Positions 34,471 to 42,215 of a stretch of 64,000 bases of DNA are shown here, in pieces. The notes beneath the pieces were generated by a model. It searched no databases, was not told where the DNA came from, and saw only the letters and a list, made by a program, of their open reading frames with translations. Both the position numbers and the translations under genes were made by a program. The DNA comes from JAGOTP01 sp964598725. Lineage in GTDB: Bacteria; Patescibacteriota; Patescibacteriia; 2-12-FULL-60-25. Positions within the stretch are counted from its first letter, which is position 1; each line of letters starts with the position of its first letter. The stretch spans positions 863,722 to 927,721 of the forward strand of contig CAZRCW010000001.1 in NCBI GenBank assembly GCA_964598725.1, written 5' to 3'.

Positions 34471-34665
34471 GATTCGTCCATTCGAGACTGCGTTGGAATC
34501 AACCAGCGTACTCAAACGAAACGAATGGAGGAAGGACCAACCACGAGCCACACTCCTCTCTGTGCGAGTGAATTCCAGTGAAGAAAGGGAAAGAAAGTCA
34601 TCTAGTAGCCAACGACACGGATGTTTTGCGGTTGCAACACGAACCTTGAAAGGAGGCTGCGCCCC

Positions 34666-34701
34666 ATGAGCTCATGGCGTCGCCTACATCATCAAGCTTA
34701 G
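34666..34701 (+). CDS. Possible 11-residue ORF inside RNA unit 2
   Basis: MSSWRRLHHQA after a strong SD (AAAGGAGG, 9-nt spacing). The start codon lies within the palindrome CCATGAGCTCATGG. It could be a leader peptide or incidental. Confidence 0.35.
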   Translation: MSSWRRLHHQA

Positions 34702-34854
34702 GGTGTCGTCGGCCGGTGAAGAACCCACCGACGGCGCCCGAATCTCCGGAGGGCCGCACACGGCCCTCGGAGGGGACGCGCATTACGCCTCGCGCGCGTC
34801 CCCACCTCTAACGAACACTTGATCGTACGATCGAGTCTCTCAAAGGTCTAACCC

Positions 34855-34892
34855 AAATCCCCTGCACCACAAGATGCAGGGGATTTGCTTTT
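34855..34892 (+). terminator. Terminator of RNA unit 2
   Basis: AAATCCCCTGCA / TGCAGGGGATTT (34855-34866 / 34875-34886) followed by GCTTTTCC. It may also serve the convergent SulP gene. Confidence 0.85.
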
Positions 34893-34906
34893 CCAGCTTT
34901 TTAGAC

Positions 34907-36529
34907 CTAGTACCCCAACACCTTCAACGCTTCGTTCGTACGCTTGAAGACCATGCCTTCTGCCTGAAGTTTCTGATACTCTGTGCTTTCGCTGAGCAGC
35001 TCTGAGACAAGTGGGCTGGCCCCAGTGACAAGCACCGCTTTCCCCTGCCCTTTGATTAAGGCCACGATCTCGTTGAAGGCGTCGATCCCATCCAAGTCGA
35101 CCAAGGATAATTCACGCAAACGCAAGATAACGCTCTTGTAGCCGTTCAAGCTCTGCTCAAAACGTGTGACATGAGACTGGCTGTTGATGTAAGCCAACTG
35201 TCCTTTGATCGAGTAGATGATCGTCTCGCCTTCCTTCTCGATCTTATCCAAGGTTTCAGACGTCACCTTATCAACAATATTGTGTTTTTCATCGTTGATG
35301 ATGAGCTCGAACTGGCCACGTGACATCTTCTCCATGAAGATCAGTAGCGAGATGGCTGTACCGAGCAAGATCCCAATAATTGGATCAACCCAGACGGTCA
35401 CGAAACCGACGATGAGCGCGATCACAAAGCTCTTCTTGTCGTGCTTGAACATGCGGATGAAGTGCTCACGTTCCACCATGCGGAAGGCTACGAACACGAG
35501 AATCGAGGCGATGACCGCGAGTGGAATATAGCGGAACGTCATCAGCAAGAAGACCGAGATGATCCCGATACAGATACTGCTGATGGTGGCAGACATCTGG
35601 CTGGTCGCGCCCGTCTTAATGTTCAGCGAAGTACGAGCCAACGCAGCGGTCGCTGGAATACCACCCGCTAAACCGGAAGCGATGTTCGCCAAGCTCAGAC
35701 CGATCAACTCCTTGCGCTTGTCATGCTTGGTCTTGGTCATGCCATCGGCGATTTTAGCCGATAACATAGTTTCCAAAATGGCAATGATCGCAACCGTCAA
35801 CCCAGCCGTGATAAGCGATGAGTCAAAGAAGAACGTCGGCAGCTGGAAGATGCGTGGACCCATTTCCGGGAAACGTGCGCCCAAGGTTTGCACCGCGATC
35901 GGTAACATGCCGTTTTGCGCAAAGTAGCCAACAATCACACCGATCACCGACAAGATGATTGCCCCTGGAACCTTCGGTACAAACTTGAGCAACAAGAACA
36001 TTGCAGCCAAGAAGATCACGAACATCGCAAAGATCTGTGGGTTCAACGAACCGATGTGGCGGAATGACTCAAACAAATTCTTGATGAATGTTTCATGCTT
36101 CGGCAGACCAACCAAGCCGAGGGCGAAGTTGAACTGATTGAAAGCGATCGTGAAAGCCACACCGAGCGTGAAGCCTTGAACCGCGCTACCCGGAATGAAA
36201 ACGAGAAACTTCTCCAAGCGGAACAAGAAGGCCATCAAGACGAAGACACCCGTAACAATAGCGAGCATCGACAAGGTGTTCGCGCCGTGAACGATCGCGT
36301 AGGTCGCGAGAATCCCGGACAACGCACCGGTTGGACCGACGATATTGAACTTGCTCCCACCGAAGATCGACGCCATTAACCCGGCCCAAATGGCGGTGAT
36401 GATACCGGCGGTTGGGGTGGACTGTGAAGCCACAGCTAAGGAAACGGACAGCGGAATCGAGACCAGCGCGACCGTCACCCCTGACTTCCAGTTCGAGCGC
36501 ATGCGCCCAAGAATCGTCTGAACATTCAT
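34907..36529 (-). CDS. SulP-family anion transporter with STAS domain
   Basis: A 540-residue protein with about 10-14 membrane helices (VALVSIPLSVSLAVASQSTP, GGSKFNIVGPTGALSGILAT) and the family hallmark GLAGGIPATAALARTSLNIKTG. A cytoplasmic STAS domain covers about residues 425-540 (VILRLRELSLVDLDGIDAF). SulP carriers move sulfate, bicarbonate or organic anions; the substrate cannot be assigned. A TATTCT box ends 10 nt before the ATG, suggesting a leaderless mRNA. Monocistronic. Confidence 0.92.
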   Translation of the reverse strand: MNVQTILGRMRSNWKSGVTVALVSIPLSVSLAVASQSTPTAGIITAIWAGLMASIFGGSKFNIVGPTGALSGILATYAIVHGANTLSMLAIVTGVFVLMAFLFRLEKFLVFIPGSAVQGFTLGVAFTIAFNQFNFALGLVGLPKHETFIKNLFESFRHIGSLNPQIFAMFVIFLAAMFLLLKFVPKVPGAIILSVIGVIVGYFAQNGMLPIAVQTLGARFPEMGPRIFQLPTFFFDSSLITAGLTVAIIAILETMLSAKIADGMTKTKHDKRKELIGLSLANIASGLAGGIPATAALARTSLNIKTGATSQMSATISSICIGIISVFLLMTFRYIPLAVIASILVFVAFRMVEREHFIRMFKHDKKSFVIALIVGFVTVWVDPIIGILLGTAISLLIFMEKMSRGQFELIINDEKHNIVDKVTSETLDKIEKEGETIIYSIKGQLAYINSQSHVTRFEQSLNGYKSVILRLRELSLVDLDGIDAFNEIVALIKGQGKAVLVTGASPLVSELLSESTEYQKLQAEGMVFKRTNEALKVLGY

Positions 36530-36626
36530 ACAAGAAGAAAGAATAAGAAGTGCGCTTCAGTGTACGCCCCTCCTCCCAAAAGGCAAGGAGAATGGCTTAT
36601 CCCGGCCAAAAAACACGGCTTTTCAT

Positions 36627-36655
36627 TGACGAAAAGCCGGTTTTATGCTATATTG
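36627..36655 (+). promoter_or_regulatory. Cassette promoter of the 36712 gene
   Basis: TTGACG (36627-36632), a 17-nt spacer and extended -10 TGC-TATATT (36647-36655). It gives a leader of about 50 nt containing CGGCTGCAGGACG. Confidence 0.8.
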
Positions 36656-36711
36656 ATCGGTTCTTCAGCCACCGGCTGCAGGACGTAACAACCGCCCCTT
36701 GTGAGGCATCA

Positions 36712-37284
36712 ATGACAAAAACCGTTCCCGTTCGCTCCGTCTCTCGTCCCCGTCTCAGTGGTGTGGCTGTGCTCTTCCTGGTGACGCTCGTCGCTGGGAG
36801 CGTTTATCAGCTCACCAACAGTGAGGCCTCTGACGCGCCCCAGCGTCGTCCCATGCCCACCGCAGCCGACGCGATCCGCGCCGACTACGAAGCGCGGCGG
36901 GCCGAAGCTCGCCGTCAGCACGACGCGGCCGTCGAGAGTGGATCGCGAACGCCGTCGACGGAGACCCCCTCCAACGACGTGCCGATCACTGAACCCGTCC
37001 GTCCGCTCCTCCCGCTCTGCGGTGAGACCATCACCTACGATCAGGGCCTCGCTCTCGGTCGGCGGCTGGTCCCCGACCTGCAGTGCTGGTCGCGGATGAC
37101 GGCGGACGACGTCCACTACATCTGCTACTACGCCGGGCGGCGACCGGAGCTCCAGAGCAATGGCCTGTATACGACTCTCTGCGCGGGTTCGAGCACCAGC
37201 TCATCCGGGCATCGGTCGCACCACGGCCGACACTCCGACGGCTCGCCCCGTCACCACAGCCATCGTCACCACGACGAGCGCTGA
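36712..37284 (+). CDS. Anchored or secreted cassette protein, unknown
   Basis: A 190-residue protein. A basic N-terminus precedes a hydrophobic helix (LSGVAVLFLVTLVAGSVYQL), so it is membrane-anchored or secreted. A Pro/Arg/Glu-rich linker is followed by a compact domain at about residues 105-160 with four Cys (LCGETITYDQGLALGRRL, LQCWSRMTADDVHYICYYAG, LCAG), and a His/Ser-rich tail (SHHGRHSDG, HHSHRHHDER) that may bind metal. The start at 36712 has a weak SD (TGAGG). GC-rich codons differ from neighbours. It has its own promoter and a 3' hairpin shared with the 63094 gene. Confidence 0.75.
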   Translation: MTKTVPVRSVSRPRLSGVAVLFLVTLVAGSVYQLTNSEASDAPQRRPMPTAADAIRADYEARRAEARRQHDAAVESGSRTPSTETPSNDVPITEPVRPLLPLCGETITYDQGLALGRRLVPDLQCWSRMTADDVHYICYYAGRRPELQSNGLYTTLCAGSSTSSSGHRSHHGRHSDGSPRHHSHRHHDER

Positions 37285-37291
37285 CCTTCCC

Positions 37292-37359
37292 ACCGCGTCC
37301 CCGAAAACTGCCGTCGCCCTCCCGGCGCACAGCGGTCCTTCTCGGGCGACGCGGTTTTC
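37292..37359 (+). ncRNA. Nested 3'-UTR hairpin, copy A
   Basis: Four coaxial stems: ACCGCGTC/GACGCGGT, CCCGA/TCGGG, ACTGC/GCGGT and CGCC/GGCG, ending in GCGGTTTTC. It begins 7 nt after the stop of the 36712 gene. The copy at 63846-63913 keeps the structure but changes paired bases on both sides. Confidence 0.7.
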
Positions 37360-37388
37360 AATTCTCAAAACAATCGTTTCCAGAAAAC

Positions 37389-37424
37389 AAAACGCTCACG
37401 GTTAGTTCGTGAGCGTTTTGTTTT
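37389..37424. terminator. Bidirectional terminator
   Basis: AAAACGCTCACG-gttagtt-CGTGAGCGTTTT (37389-37419) followed by GTTTTG. It lies between the convergent 36712 cassette gene and the peroxiredoxin gene. Confidence 0.9.
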
Positions 37425-37430
37425 GTGCCG

Positions 37431-37976
37431 TTAGGCCTTCGCTTCTTTCAAGTAGTTCAGCATCGTCTGCGCATCACTGACTTCAAATGGATCAGTTGGG
37501 CAGTCATCCGTGAAACCAGGTTCAGCGAACAGCTTCTGGATCACGCCATCAACAACGTACATGCTGTAGCGCCAGGAACGCTCACCGAAGCCGAGATTAT
37601 TCTTCTTGACCAACATGCCCATGCCTTTGGTGAATTCGCCGTTGCCATCTGGAAGCATCTTCACCTTATCAGCACCGAGATGCTTGGCCCACTGGAACAT
37701 GACGAAGGCATCGTTGACACTGATGCAGTAGATTTCATCGACGCCCAATTCCTTGATCTCATTGTAGGCGGCTTCGTAGCCTGGAACGTGCGTTGAGGAA
37801 CAGGTTGGGGTGAATGCACCTGGCAAGGAGAAAACCACAACCTTCTTTCCAGCGAAGACATCCTTAGTTGTGACATCCTGCCAACGGAAGGGGTTTGGGC
37901 CTTCGACCGATTCATCGCGGACTCGGGTTTTAAATACGACTTCTGGAACGCGGTCTTGTTCTTTCAAGTGTGACAT
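37431..37976 (-). CDS. Peroxiredoxin of the Prx5/redoxin group
   Basis: A 181-residue thiol peroxidase. The active-site block PGAFTPTCSSTHVPGY carries the peroxidatic Cys at about residue 59, with VVVFSLPGAFTP and ISVNDAFVMFQWAKHLG typical of Prx5. Further Cys residues (IYC near 85, TDDC near 160) could resolve the disulfide. It detoxifies hydrogen peroxide and organic peroxides in the cytoplasm. Monocistronic; no clear SD. Confidence 0.95.
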   Translation of the reverse strand: MSHLKEQDRVPEVVFKTRVRDESVEGPNPFRWQDVTTKDVFAGKKVVVFSLPGAFTPTCSSTHVPGYEAAYNEIKELGVDEIYCISVNDAFVMFQWAKHLGADKVKMLPDGNGEFTKGMGMLVKKNNLGFGERSWRYSMYVVDGVIQKLFAEPGFTDDCPTDPFEVSDAQTMLNYLKEAKA

Positions 37977-38063
37977 AGCAATAGAAATCAGAATGAATAC
38001 TGAACAGCCTTCGAGACCTAGGCTAACGAATCATCAAGGGGGTCGTCAATTGATATTATTTTA

Positions 38064-38069
38064 TTGACA
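38064..38069 (+). promoter_or_regulatory. TTGACA box upstream of the lipoprotein gene
   Basis: A perfect -35 TTGACA in an AT-rich patch. The matching -10 at 17-18 nt (AAGGTT) is poor, so the promoter assignment is tentative. Confidence 0.35.
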
Positions 38070-38147
38070 AAATACATCTTCAGGGGCAAGGTTTTAGTCC
38101 TCACGTTCCGCTTGTGGAGCGCCAGGACCCGAAAGGGGTGGTTTCAA

Positions 38148-39080
38148 ATGCGTTTATCGTTCTTTCTGATGGCGGGGATCTGCGTGGCCGGTTGCGCGAC
38201 CAACACCGGTGGCGACGACGAGCCGGACGACGACTCGATCCGGCAGGTCGCCCAGGCCGGCGGATCCACCAGCGGCGGGTGCACCCCCAACCAGGTCATC
38301 ACGTTCTACTACCTGGAGATCAGCTCGGCGACCGACACCTGGGCCCAGCTCTGCGGGCCCTCGTACCTCGCGCGTTCTTCGACGGGGTACACCTGCACAC
38401 CGCCGTCGACGAATCCGCCGATGGCGAGCTTCGGCCAGCCGCAGGTGGCTCCCTATGCCCAGATCCACGCAGACCCCATCTCGGGATTGTGTCGGGCGGC
38501 GGGAGGTGCCTGGCAGATGCCGAACCGCTACTACGGTCGGGTCTACCTGACCGTCTGGAACGCGTCGGATCTTCGAAGTGGCAGCGCTCACCGCATCTGG
38601 GGTGAGAACTACGGTCAGGCCTACTTCTCCGACGTGACCAACCACGGGACCTACTTCGGGCCCGACTTCAGCCGGCGGACGTACAACGTCCACCGCGGCA
38701 TCACGTTCAACCTGGGCACCAACGGCCGCTGGACCGACCAGATGGAGTACGGCTACTTCGAGTACTTCCTGACGAACTCCACCGCGTCGGTCGCCTGCGC
38801 GCCCCCGGGTCCGCTCGGCTCGCAGGTCGGTCAGCGCGTTTCTAGCGCGATCGGATCGGCCGTGCCGATGCGCTACATGACCTGCTCGAACCAGAGCATC
38901 TTCGCCGCCCGCCCCGTGCTCAACACGGGAGGCGTGAACCTCAACTTCGACTACTACGGCGGCGACACTCTCGGTACGTACCTCGGGACCATCACGTCAC
39001 CCCCGCAGAGCCGTACCGATGCGCAGTGGGAGCAGATCTTCCGCACCTACGCCGCGCCCGACGGGCCGCAGATCAACTGA
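38148..39080 (+). CDS. Cassette lipoprotein, unknown function
   Basis: A 310-residue protein with lipoprotein signal peptide MRLSFFLMAGICVAGC, lipidation Cys at residue 16. A short acidic linker (GGDDEPDDDS) and a Gly/Ser segment precede an aromatic-rich domain with Cys spread along it (GGCTPNQVITFYYLE, QLCGPSYLARSSTGYTC, GLCRAAGG, VACAPP, YMTCSNQS). The domain repeats Y/W-rich strands such as RYYGRVYLTVWNASDLRSGS. The start is fixed by SD AAGGGGTGG. Very GC-rich codons. The style resembles large-genome bacteria rather than CPR core genes, so recent transfer is plausible. Confidence 0.8.
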   Translation: MRLSFFLMAGICVAGCATNTGGDDEPDDDSIRQVAQAGGSTSGGCTPNQVITFYYLEISSATDTWAQLCGPSYLARSSTGYTCTPPSTNPPMASFGQPQVAPYAQIHADPISGLCRAAGGAWQMPNRYYGRVYLTVWNASDLRSGSAHRIWGENYGQAYFSDVTNHGTYFGPDFSRRTYNVHRGITFNLGTNGRWTDQMEYGYFEYFLTNSTASVACAPPGPLGSQVGQRVSSAIGSAVPMRYMTCSNQSIFAARPVLNTGGVNLNFDYYGGDTLGTYLGTITSPPQSRTDAQWEQIFRTYAAPDGPQIN

Positions 39081-39137
39081 GTCCATTCCCACCTCGGCAA
39101 CGCGAACTTCACAGACAGTTCGCCTCTCAGCCCACCT

Positions 39138-39168
39138 GAGAAGATGGAGTGCTCCTCGCTCTCTTCTC
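39138..39168 (+). terminator. Hairpin in the 3' UTR of the lipoprotein gene
   Basis: GAGAAGA/TCTTCTC with an inner GGAG/CTCC. An additional GCGAACT/AGTTCGC hairpin lies just upstream. No U-run here; the U-run terminator follows at 39189-39219. Confidence 0.5.
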
Positions 39169-39188
39169 CGGTTCCCTGAGCAGAACAC

Positions 39189-39219
39189 AAAAACTCCTCG
39201 TATAACACGAGGAGTTTTT
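39189..39219. terminator. Bidirectional terminator
   Basis: AAAAACTCCTCG-tataaca-CGAGGAGTTTTT, between the lipoprotein gene and the oppositely oriented tRNA-Gln. Confidence 0.9.
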
Positions 39220-39221
39220 GT

Positions 39222-39295
39222 TGGCTCGGAGACTTGGGATCGAACCAAGATTCACGGCTTCAAAGGCCGCTGTCCTACCATTAGACGATCTCCGA
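39222..39295 (-). tRNA. tRNA-Gln (TTG)
   Basis: 74 nt including encoded CCA. Acceptor TCGGAGA/TCTCCGA with discriminator G. Anticodon stem GCGGC/GCCGT with loop CTTTGAA and anticodon TTG. T arm CTTGG-TTCGATC-CCAAG is standard. Confidence 0.95.
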
Positions 39296-39397
39296 AGGGC
39301 TGAATTGTGGCGCTATCATACGAATGAACAGCCCTTCCGTCAATCTGCGCACTAAGCCCTTCCCAGGCACGCACGCACCAGGCAGAATAGCCTCAAC

Positions 39398-40627
39398 ATG
39401 CGTAGTTCGTCTGCTCTTTGGATTCTCAGCGGTGGCGCTCTTGGGATTCTCCTGAGTTGGCTTATCTACAGCCAGCTTCTGGCTGAAACTCCGATTGCCC
39501 CGGTAATACCTGCGTCCGTTGTTCTATCACCAAGTCCAAGTATTCCTCAACCGGAGCCCATCGAGACGGCTCCTCCCCTTTCTCCATCATCAACGCTGAT
39601 TGATGGACAGATCGAGCACGTCGTTACGACAACCGAGCTACACACGCCTCAAGCCCCACCAACCGCCCCCGTCTCGAACACAATCCGTTCCACAACGAAT
39701 ACGCAGTACGTTGTCTTGGCCTTCGATGGTTCGCGTTCAATCAGTATGTGGCAAGAAACGCGTGCCTTCGCCAAACAGATGATCGCCGAAGGCAAACCGC
39801 TCCATTTCACCTACTTTATTAATACGGCGTATTTGGTCGCTCCGAAGAACAAAAACGTTTATCACCCGCCGGAGCACGCGACCGGGACCTCAGCGATCGG
39901 TTTCGCGGACTCTGAAAAAGACGTTGCTAACCGCCTCGAACAAATGAACGCCGCGCTCACAGAAGGTCATGAGCTTGGCTGCCATTTGACTGGTCATTAC
40001 AACGGTTCGACCTGGACTGCTGCTGATTGGAAACAAGAATTCAACAGCTTCTTTGACATCGTCACCAACGTGGGTACGATCAATCACCTTGAGAAAGAAC
40101 CACTCACCCGTCGAACGCTCGAGCTTCCCGCTGATGGGATCGTCGGTTTTCGAGCGCCTGAATTAGGCGTGAATAAAGACCTTTGGCCGGTATTGAAAGA
40201 GCATCACTTTCAATACGACACGAGCCTCACCGCTAAGCCCGGTATTTGGCCAACCAAGCTCGCGAGCGGCTTGTGGGAGCTTCCTCTCACTCGTATCGCC
40301 TTCGCTGGCTCATCGACCAGTTCGTTGCTCTCGATGGATTACAACTTCTATTTCAAGCAATCTCACGCTCTCGAAACCGCAACCCGTGGCACGCCACTCT
40401 GGGATCAGTACTACGCCGAAGTCATGAGATCCTACCGCGATTACTTCAAACAAAGCTACACCGGAAATCACGCGCCGATTTTTATTGGCCATCATTTTTC
40501 ACTCTGGAATGACGGTGTCTATTGGGAAGCGATGAAAACATTTGCAAGCGAAGTCTGTGGGTTACCGGATGTCCGCTGCGTCTCCTACAAAGAAGTGATG
40601 CAACAACTCGACCTCCCAAAATCATAA
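39398..40627 (+). CDS. Polysaccharide-deacetylase-like anchored protein
   Basis: A 409-residue protein with an N-terminal anchor (WILSGGALGILLSWLIYS), a Pro/Thr-rich linker to about residue 105, and a CE4/NodB-like domain: YVVLAFDGSRS in place of the TFDDG motif, GHELGCHLTGH resembling the HxxxH zinc site, GIVGFRAPELG for the RxP motif, and FIGHHFSLW near the end. The second Asp of the usual TFDDG is missing, so catalysis on chitin or peptidoglycan is likely but not certain. No SD. It is monocistronic, between tRNA-Gln and the sigma-factor operon. Confidence 0.8.
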   Translation: MRSSSALWILSGGALGILLSWLIYSQLLAETPIAPVIPASVVLSPSPSIPQPEPIETAPPLSPSSTLIDGQIEHVVTTTELHTPQAPPTAPVSNTIRSTTNTQYVVLAFDGSRSISMWQETRAFAKQMIAEGKPLHFTYFINTAYLVAPKNKNVYHPPEHATGTSAIGFADSEKDVANRLEQMNAALTEGHELGCHLTGHYNGSTWTAADWKQEFNSFFDIVTNVGTINHLEKEPLTRRTLELPADGIVGFRAPELGVNKDLWPVLKEHHFQYDTSLTAKPGIWPTKLASGLWELPLTRIAFAGSSTSSLLSMDYNFYFKQSHALETATRGTPLWDQYYAEVMRSYRDYFKQSYTGNHAPIFIGHHFSLWNDGVYWEAMKTFASEVCGLPDVRCVSYKEVMQQLDLPKS

Positions 40628-40709
40628 GGCATCCGCTCAAGCCACTCGCAATCTACAGCAATTTCAAGCAACTTTGTCCCAGCGCCTCGAATAGCGTAGG
40701 CTGAAAGGT

Positions 40710-41282
40710 ATGGCTGAACTGACCGATACCGATCTGGTACAGCGCTGCTTACAAGGAGATACGGAAGCGTTAAACACGCTTCTTTCGCGCTATACCGGTC
40801 CATTATATCGTTTTATTTTACGCATTTGTGGCGATAACACGATCGCCGAAGACCTGGTTCAAGAAAGTTGCGTCAAAGCTTGGAAGAAGCTGTCCTCATT
40901 TCAAACAGAGCGCTCGTTTAAGACCTGGATTTTCACCATTGCGCGTAATACCACTTTCGATTATTTGAAGAAGAAAAAGGCCATCCCCTTCTCAGCATTG
41001 AACGAACAATCGATCATCGAAGAGTCATTTGAGGAACAAATTGAGGATGACCGGCCACTCGCACCTGAGCTCCTGGAACGCGCCGATCGCGCCGAACTCA
41101 TGGAAACCGCTCTGAAAGAGCTACCGGAACGGAGTCGGACTATTCTTTTATTGCACGAAGGCGAAGATATGACCTTCCAAGAGATCGCTGAAACCATCAA
41201 AGAGCCCTTGAATACGGTAAAAAGTCGCTATCGGCGCGCTTTGATCGCCCTACGTACCTCGATTGGAAGACTTCTCAACTAG
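40710..41282 (+). CDS. RNA polymerase ECF-type sigma factor
   Basis: A 190-residue sigma-70-family factor. Region 2 at about residues 10-85 (ALNTLLSRYTGPLYRFILRI, DLVQESCVKAWKKL, KTWIFTIARNTTFDYL); region 4 at about 130-185 (ALKELPERSRTILLLHEGED, MTFQEIAETIKEPLNTVKSR). An acidic linker lies between. TAGGCT (40697-40702) ends 7 nt before the ATG, so the mRNA is probably leaderless. It heads a seven-gene unit with an export pump, suggesting envelope-stress or drug-responsive control. Confidence 0.93.
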   Translation: MAELTDTDLVQRCLQGDTEALNTLLSRYTGPLYRFILRICGDNTIAEDLVQESCVKAWKKLSSFQTERSFKTWIFTIARNTTFDYLKKKKAIPFSALNEQSIIEESFEEQIEDDRPLAPELLERADRAELMETALKELPERSRTILLLHEGEDMTFQEIAETIKEPLNTVKSRYRRALIALRTSIGRLLN

Positions 41283-41283
41283 T

Positions 41284-41736
41284 ATGCACCAAAGCTCCGC
41301 TCCTTCTCGTAGTATCAGCAGAAATATGACCGAACGACAGTTCTTGCAGGCACAATTTGCCACCCCAGCCGCTCCCGCTACCCTTCAGGCCCAGGTGATG
41401 GCGGCTATTCAGCGTTCGTTGGTGCGTCGGATTTGGACTGAAATCACCCTCGCCCTCACCGCCTGTGTCGGTATTTTGGGCTACATCGCTGTTTCCTGGA
41501 CGAATGTTCGCCTTGAGCTTCAGGAGTCATCGTTCTTTCAACTGAGCCGCCTCGTGATCACCGATCCGGACATTCTCGCCTCCCATCTCCAGGAAGTTGG
41601 CTGGAGCATCGCCGAATCGGTTCCGTTTGGAGCGGTCGCTCTCGGCTTGATTCTTGTGCTTTGTGTCACGTTCTCGATCGGCTTGTCGTTTCGTCTACGT
41701 GAGATTCGTCACGATTACTCACTCCGTCTGACATAA
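41284..41736 (+). CDS. Two-helix membrane protein, candidate anti-sigma factor
   Basis: A 150-residue protein with a short cytoplasmic N-terminus (TERQFLQAQFATPAAPATLQ), a helix at about residues 49-66 (ITLALTACVGILGYIAV), an outside loop, and a second helix at about 117-137 (VALGLILVLCVTFSIGL). It follows the sigma gene directly (1-nt gap). Position and topology fit an anti-sigma factor, but no zinc or ASD motif is visible, so the role is inferred only from context. The start could also be 41326. Confidence 0.6.
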   Translation: MHQSSAPSRSISRNMTERQFLQAQFATPAAPATLQAQVMAAIQRSLVRRIWTEITLALTACVGILGYIAVSWTNVRLELQESSFFQLSRLVITDPDILASHLQEVGWSIAESVPFGAVALGLILVLCVTFSIGLSFRLREIRHDYSLRLT

Positions 41737-41753
41737 ACGGCTGACGCTTTTCT

Positions 41754-42203
41754 ATGCAACCCCTTGTTATTACTTCAAAACGCATTCAAGTCTTGCTTGG
41801 CGTTTTGATCCTTCTGATCTTGATCTGCTTCGCCTTCATGATTGGCGCAAAAGCGGGCGAGCGACGCTCACGCCATTTCTGTAACTGGTCGGAGAACTAT
41901 CCCGAAATGATGCGTCCACACGGTGACGCACGTCCCATGATCACTCCGTTCCGCCCGATGCCTTTGCCAAACGGCACCTTCGGACGTGTCTTATCGACCA
42001 CCGGTACAAGCATCCTGATTGAAGGACAGGATCGTTTTCAGCAGAGTGTTTTGATCAACAGTTCAACAACGATTCGCACCGATCAAGGCGAAACCTCTTC
42101 AACCGCCATCCAACCAACTATGGAGGTTGGCGTCTTCGGCAAACCAAATCAGCAAGGGCAAATTGAAGCCTATCTCATCCGGCTCTTCCCAGCCCGTCGC
42201 TAA
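41754..42203 (+). CDS. DUF5666-like anchored protein
   Basis: A 149-residue protein with an N-terminal helix (VLLGVLILLILICFAFMIGA), a Pro/Met-rich linker and a small beta-barrel-like domain (GRVLSTTGTSILIEGQDRFQ, VLINSSTTIRTDQGE, VGVFGKPNQQGQIEAYLIRL) of the DUF5666 type. A second DUF5666-like protein closes the operon. Likely an extracytoplasmic accessory of the export system. Confidence 0.7.
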   Translation: MQPLVITSKRIQVLLGVLILLILICFAFMIGAKAGERRSRHFCNWSENYPEMMRPHGDARPMITPFRPMPLPNGTFGRVLSTTGTSILIEGQDRFQQSVLINSSTTIRTDQGETSSTAIQPTMEVGVFGKPNQQGQIEAYLIRLFPARR

Positions 42204-42215
42204 GTTCTAAAAAAT

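Larger units (their letters stand above)
34477..34892 (+). ncRNA. Candidate structured RNA, unit 2 of a related pair
   Basis: About 415 nt from promoter to terminator with no long ORF. It shares with unit 1 the order: small hairpin (GGTT/AACC), SD AAAGGAGG, ATG in a palindrome CCATGAGCTCATGG, then GGGGACGCGC/GCGCGTCCCC (34772-34803), CTAACGA, and ACTTGATC/GATCGAGT (34817-34836). It also has a strong GAGGGCCG/CGGCCCTC hairpin just upstream. The paired stems differ from unit 1 by compensatory substitutions, which supports a functional RNA fold. Confidence 0.6.

Noticed and set aside
33918..34502. 194-codon minus-strand frame across both RNA units
   Set aside because: Runs antisense through a terminator and a promoter; no SD and no protein-like segments.
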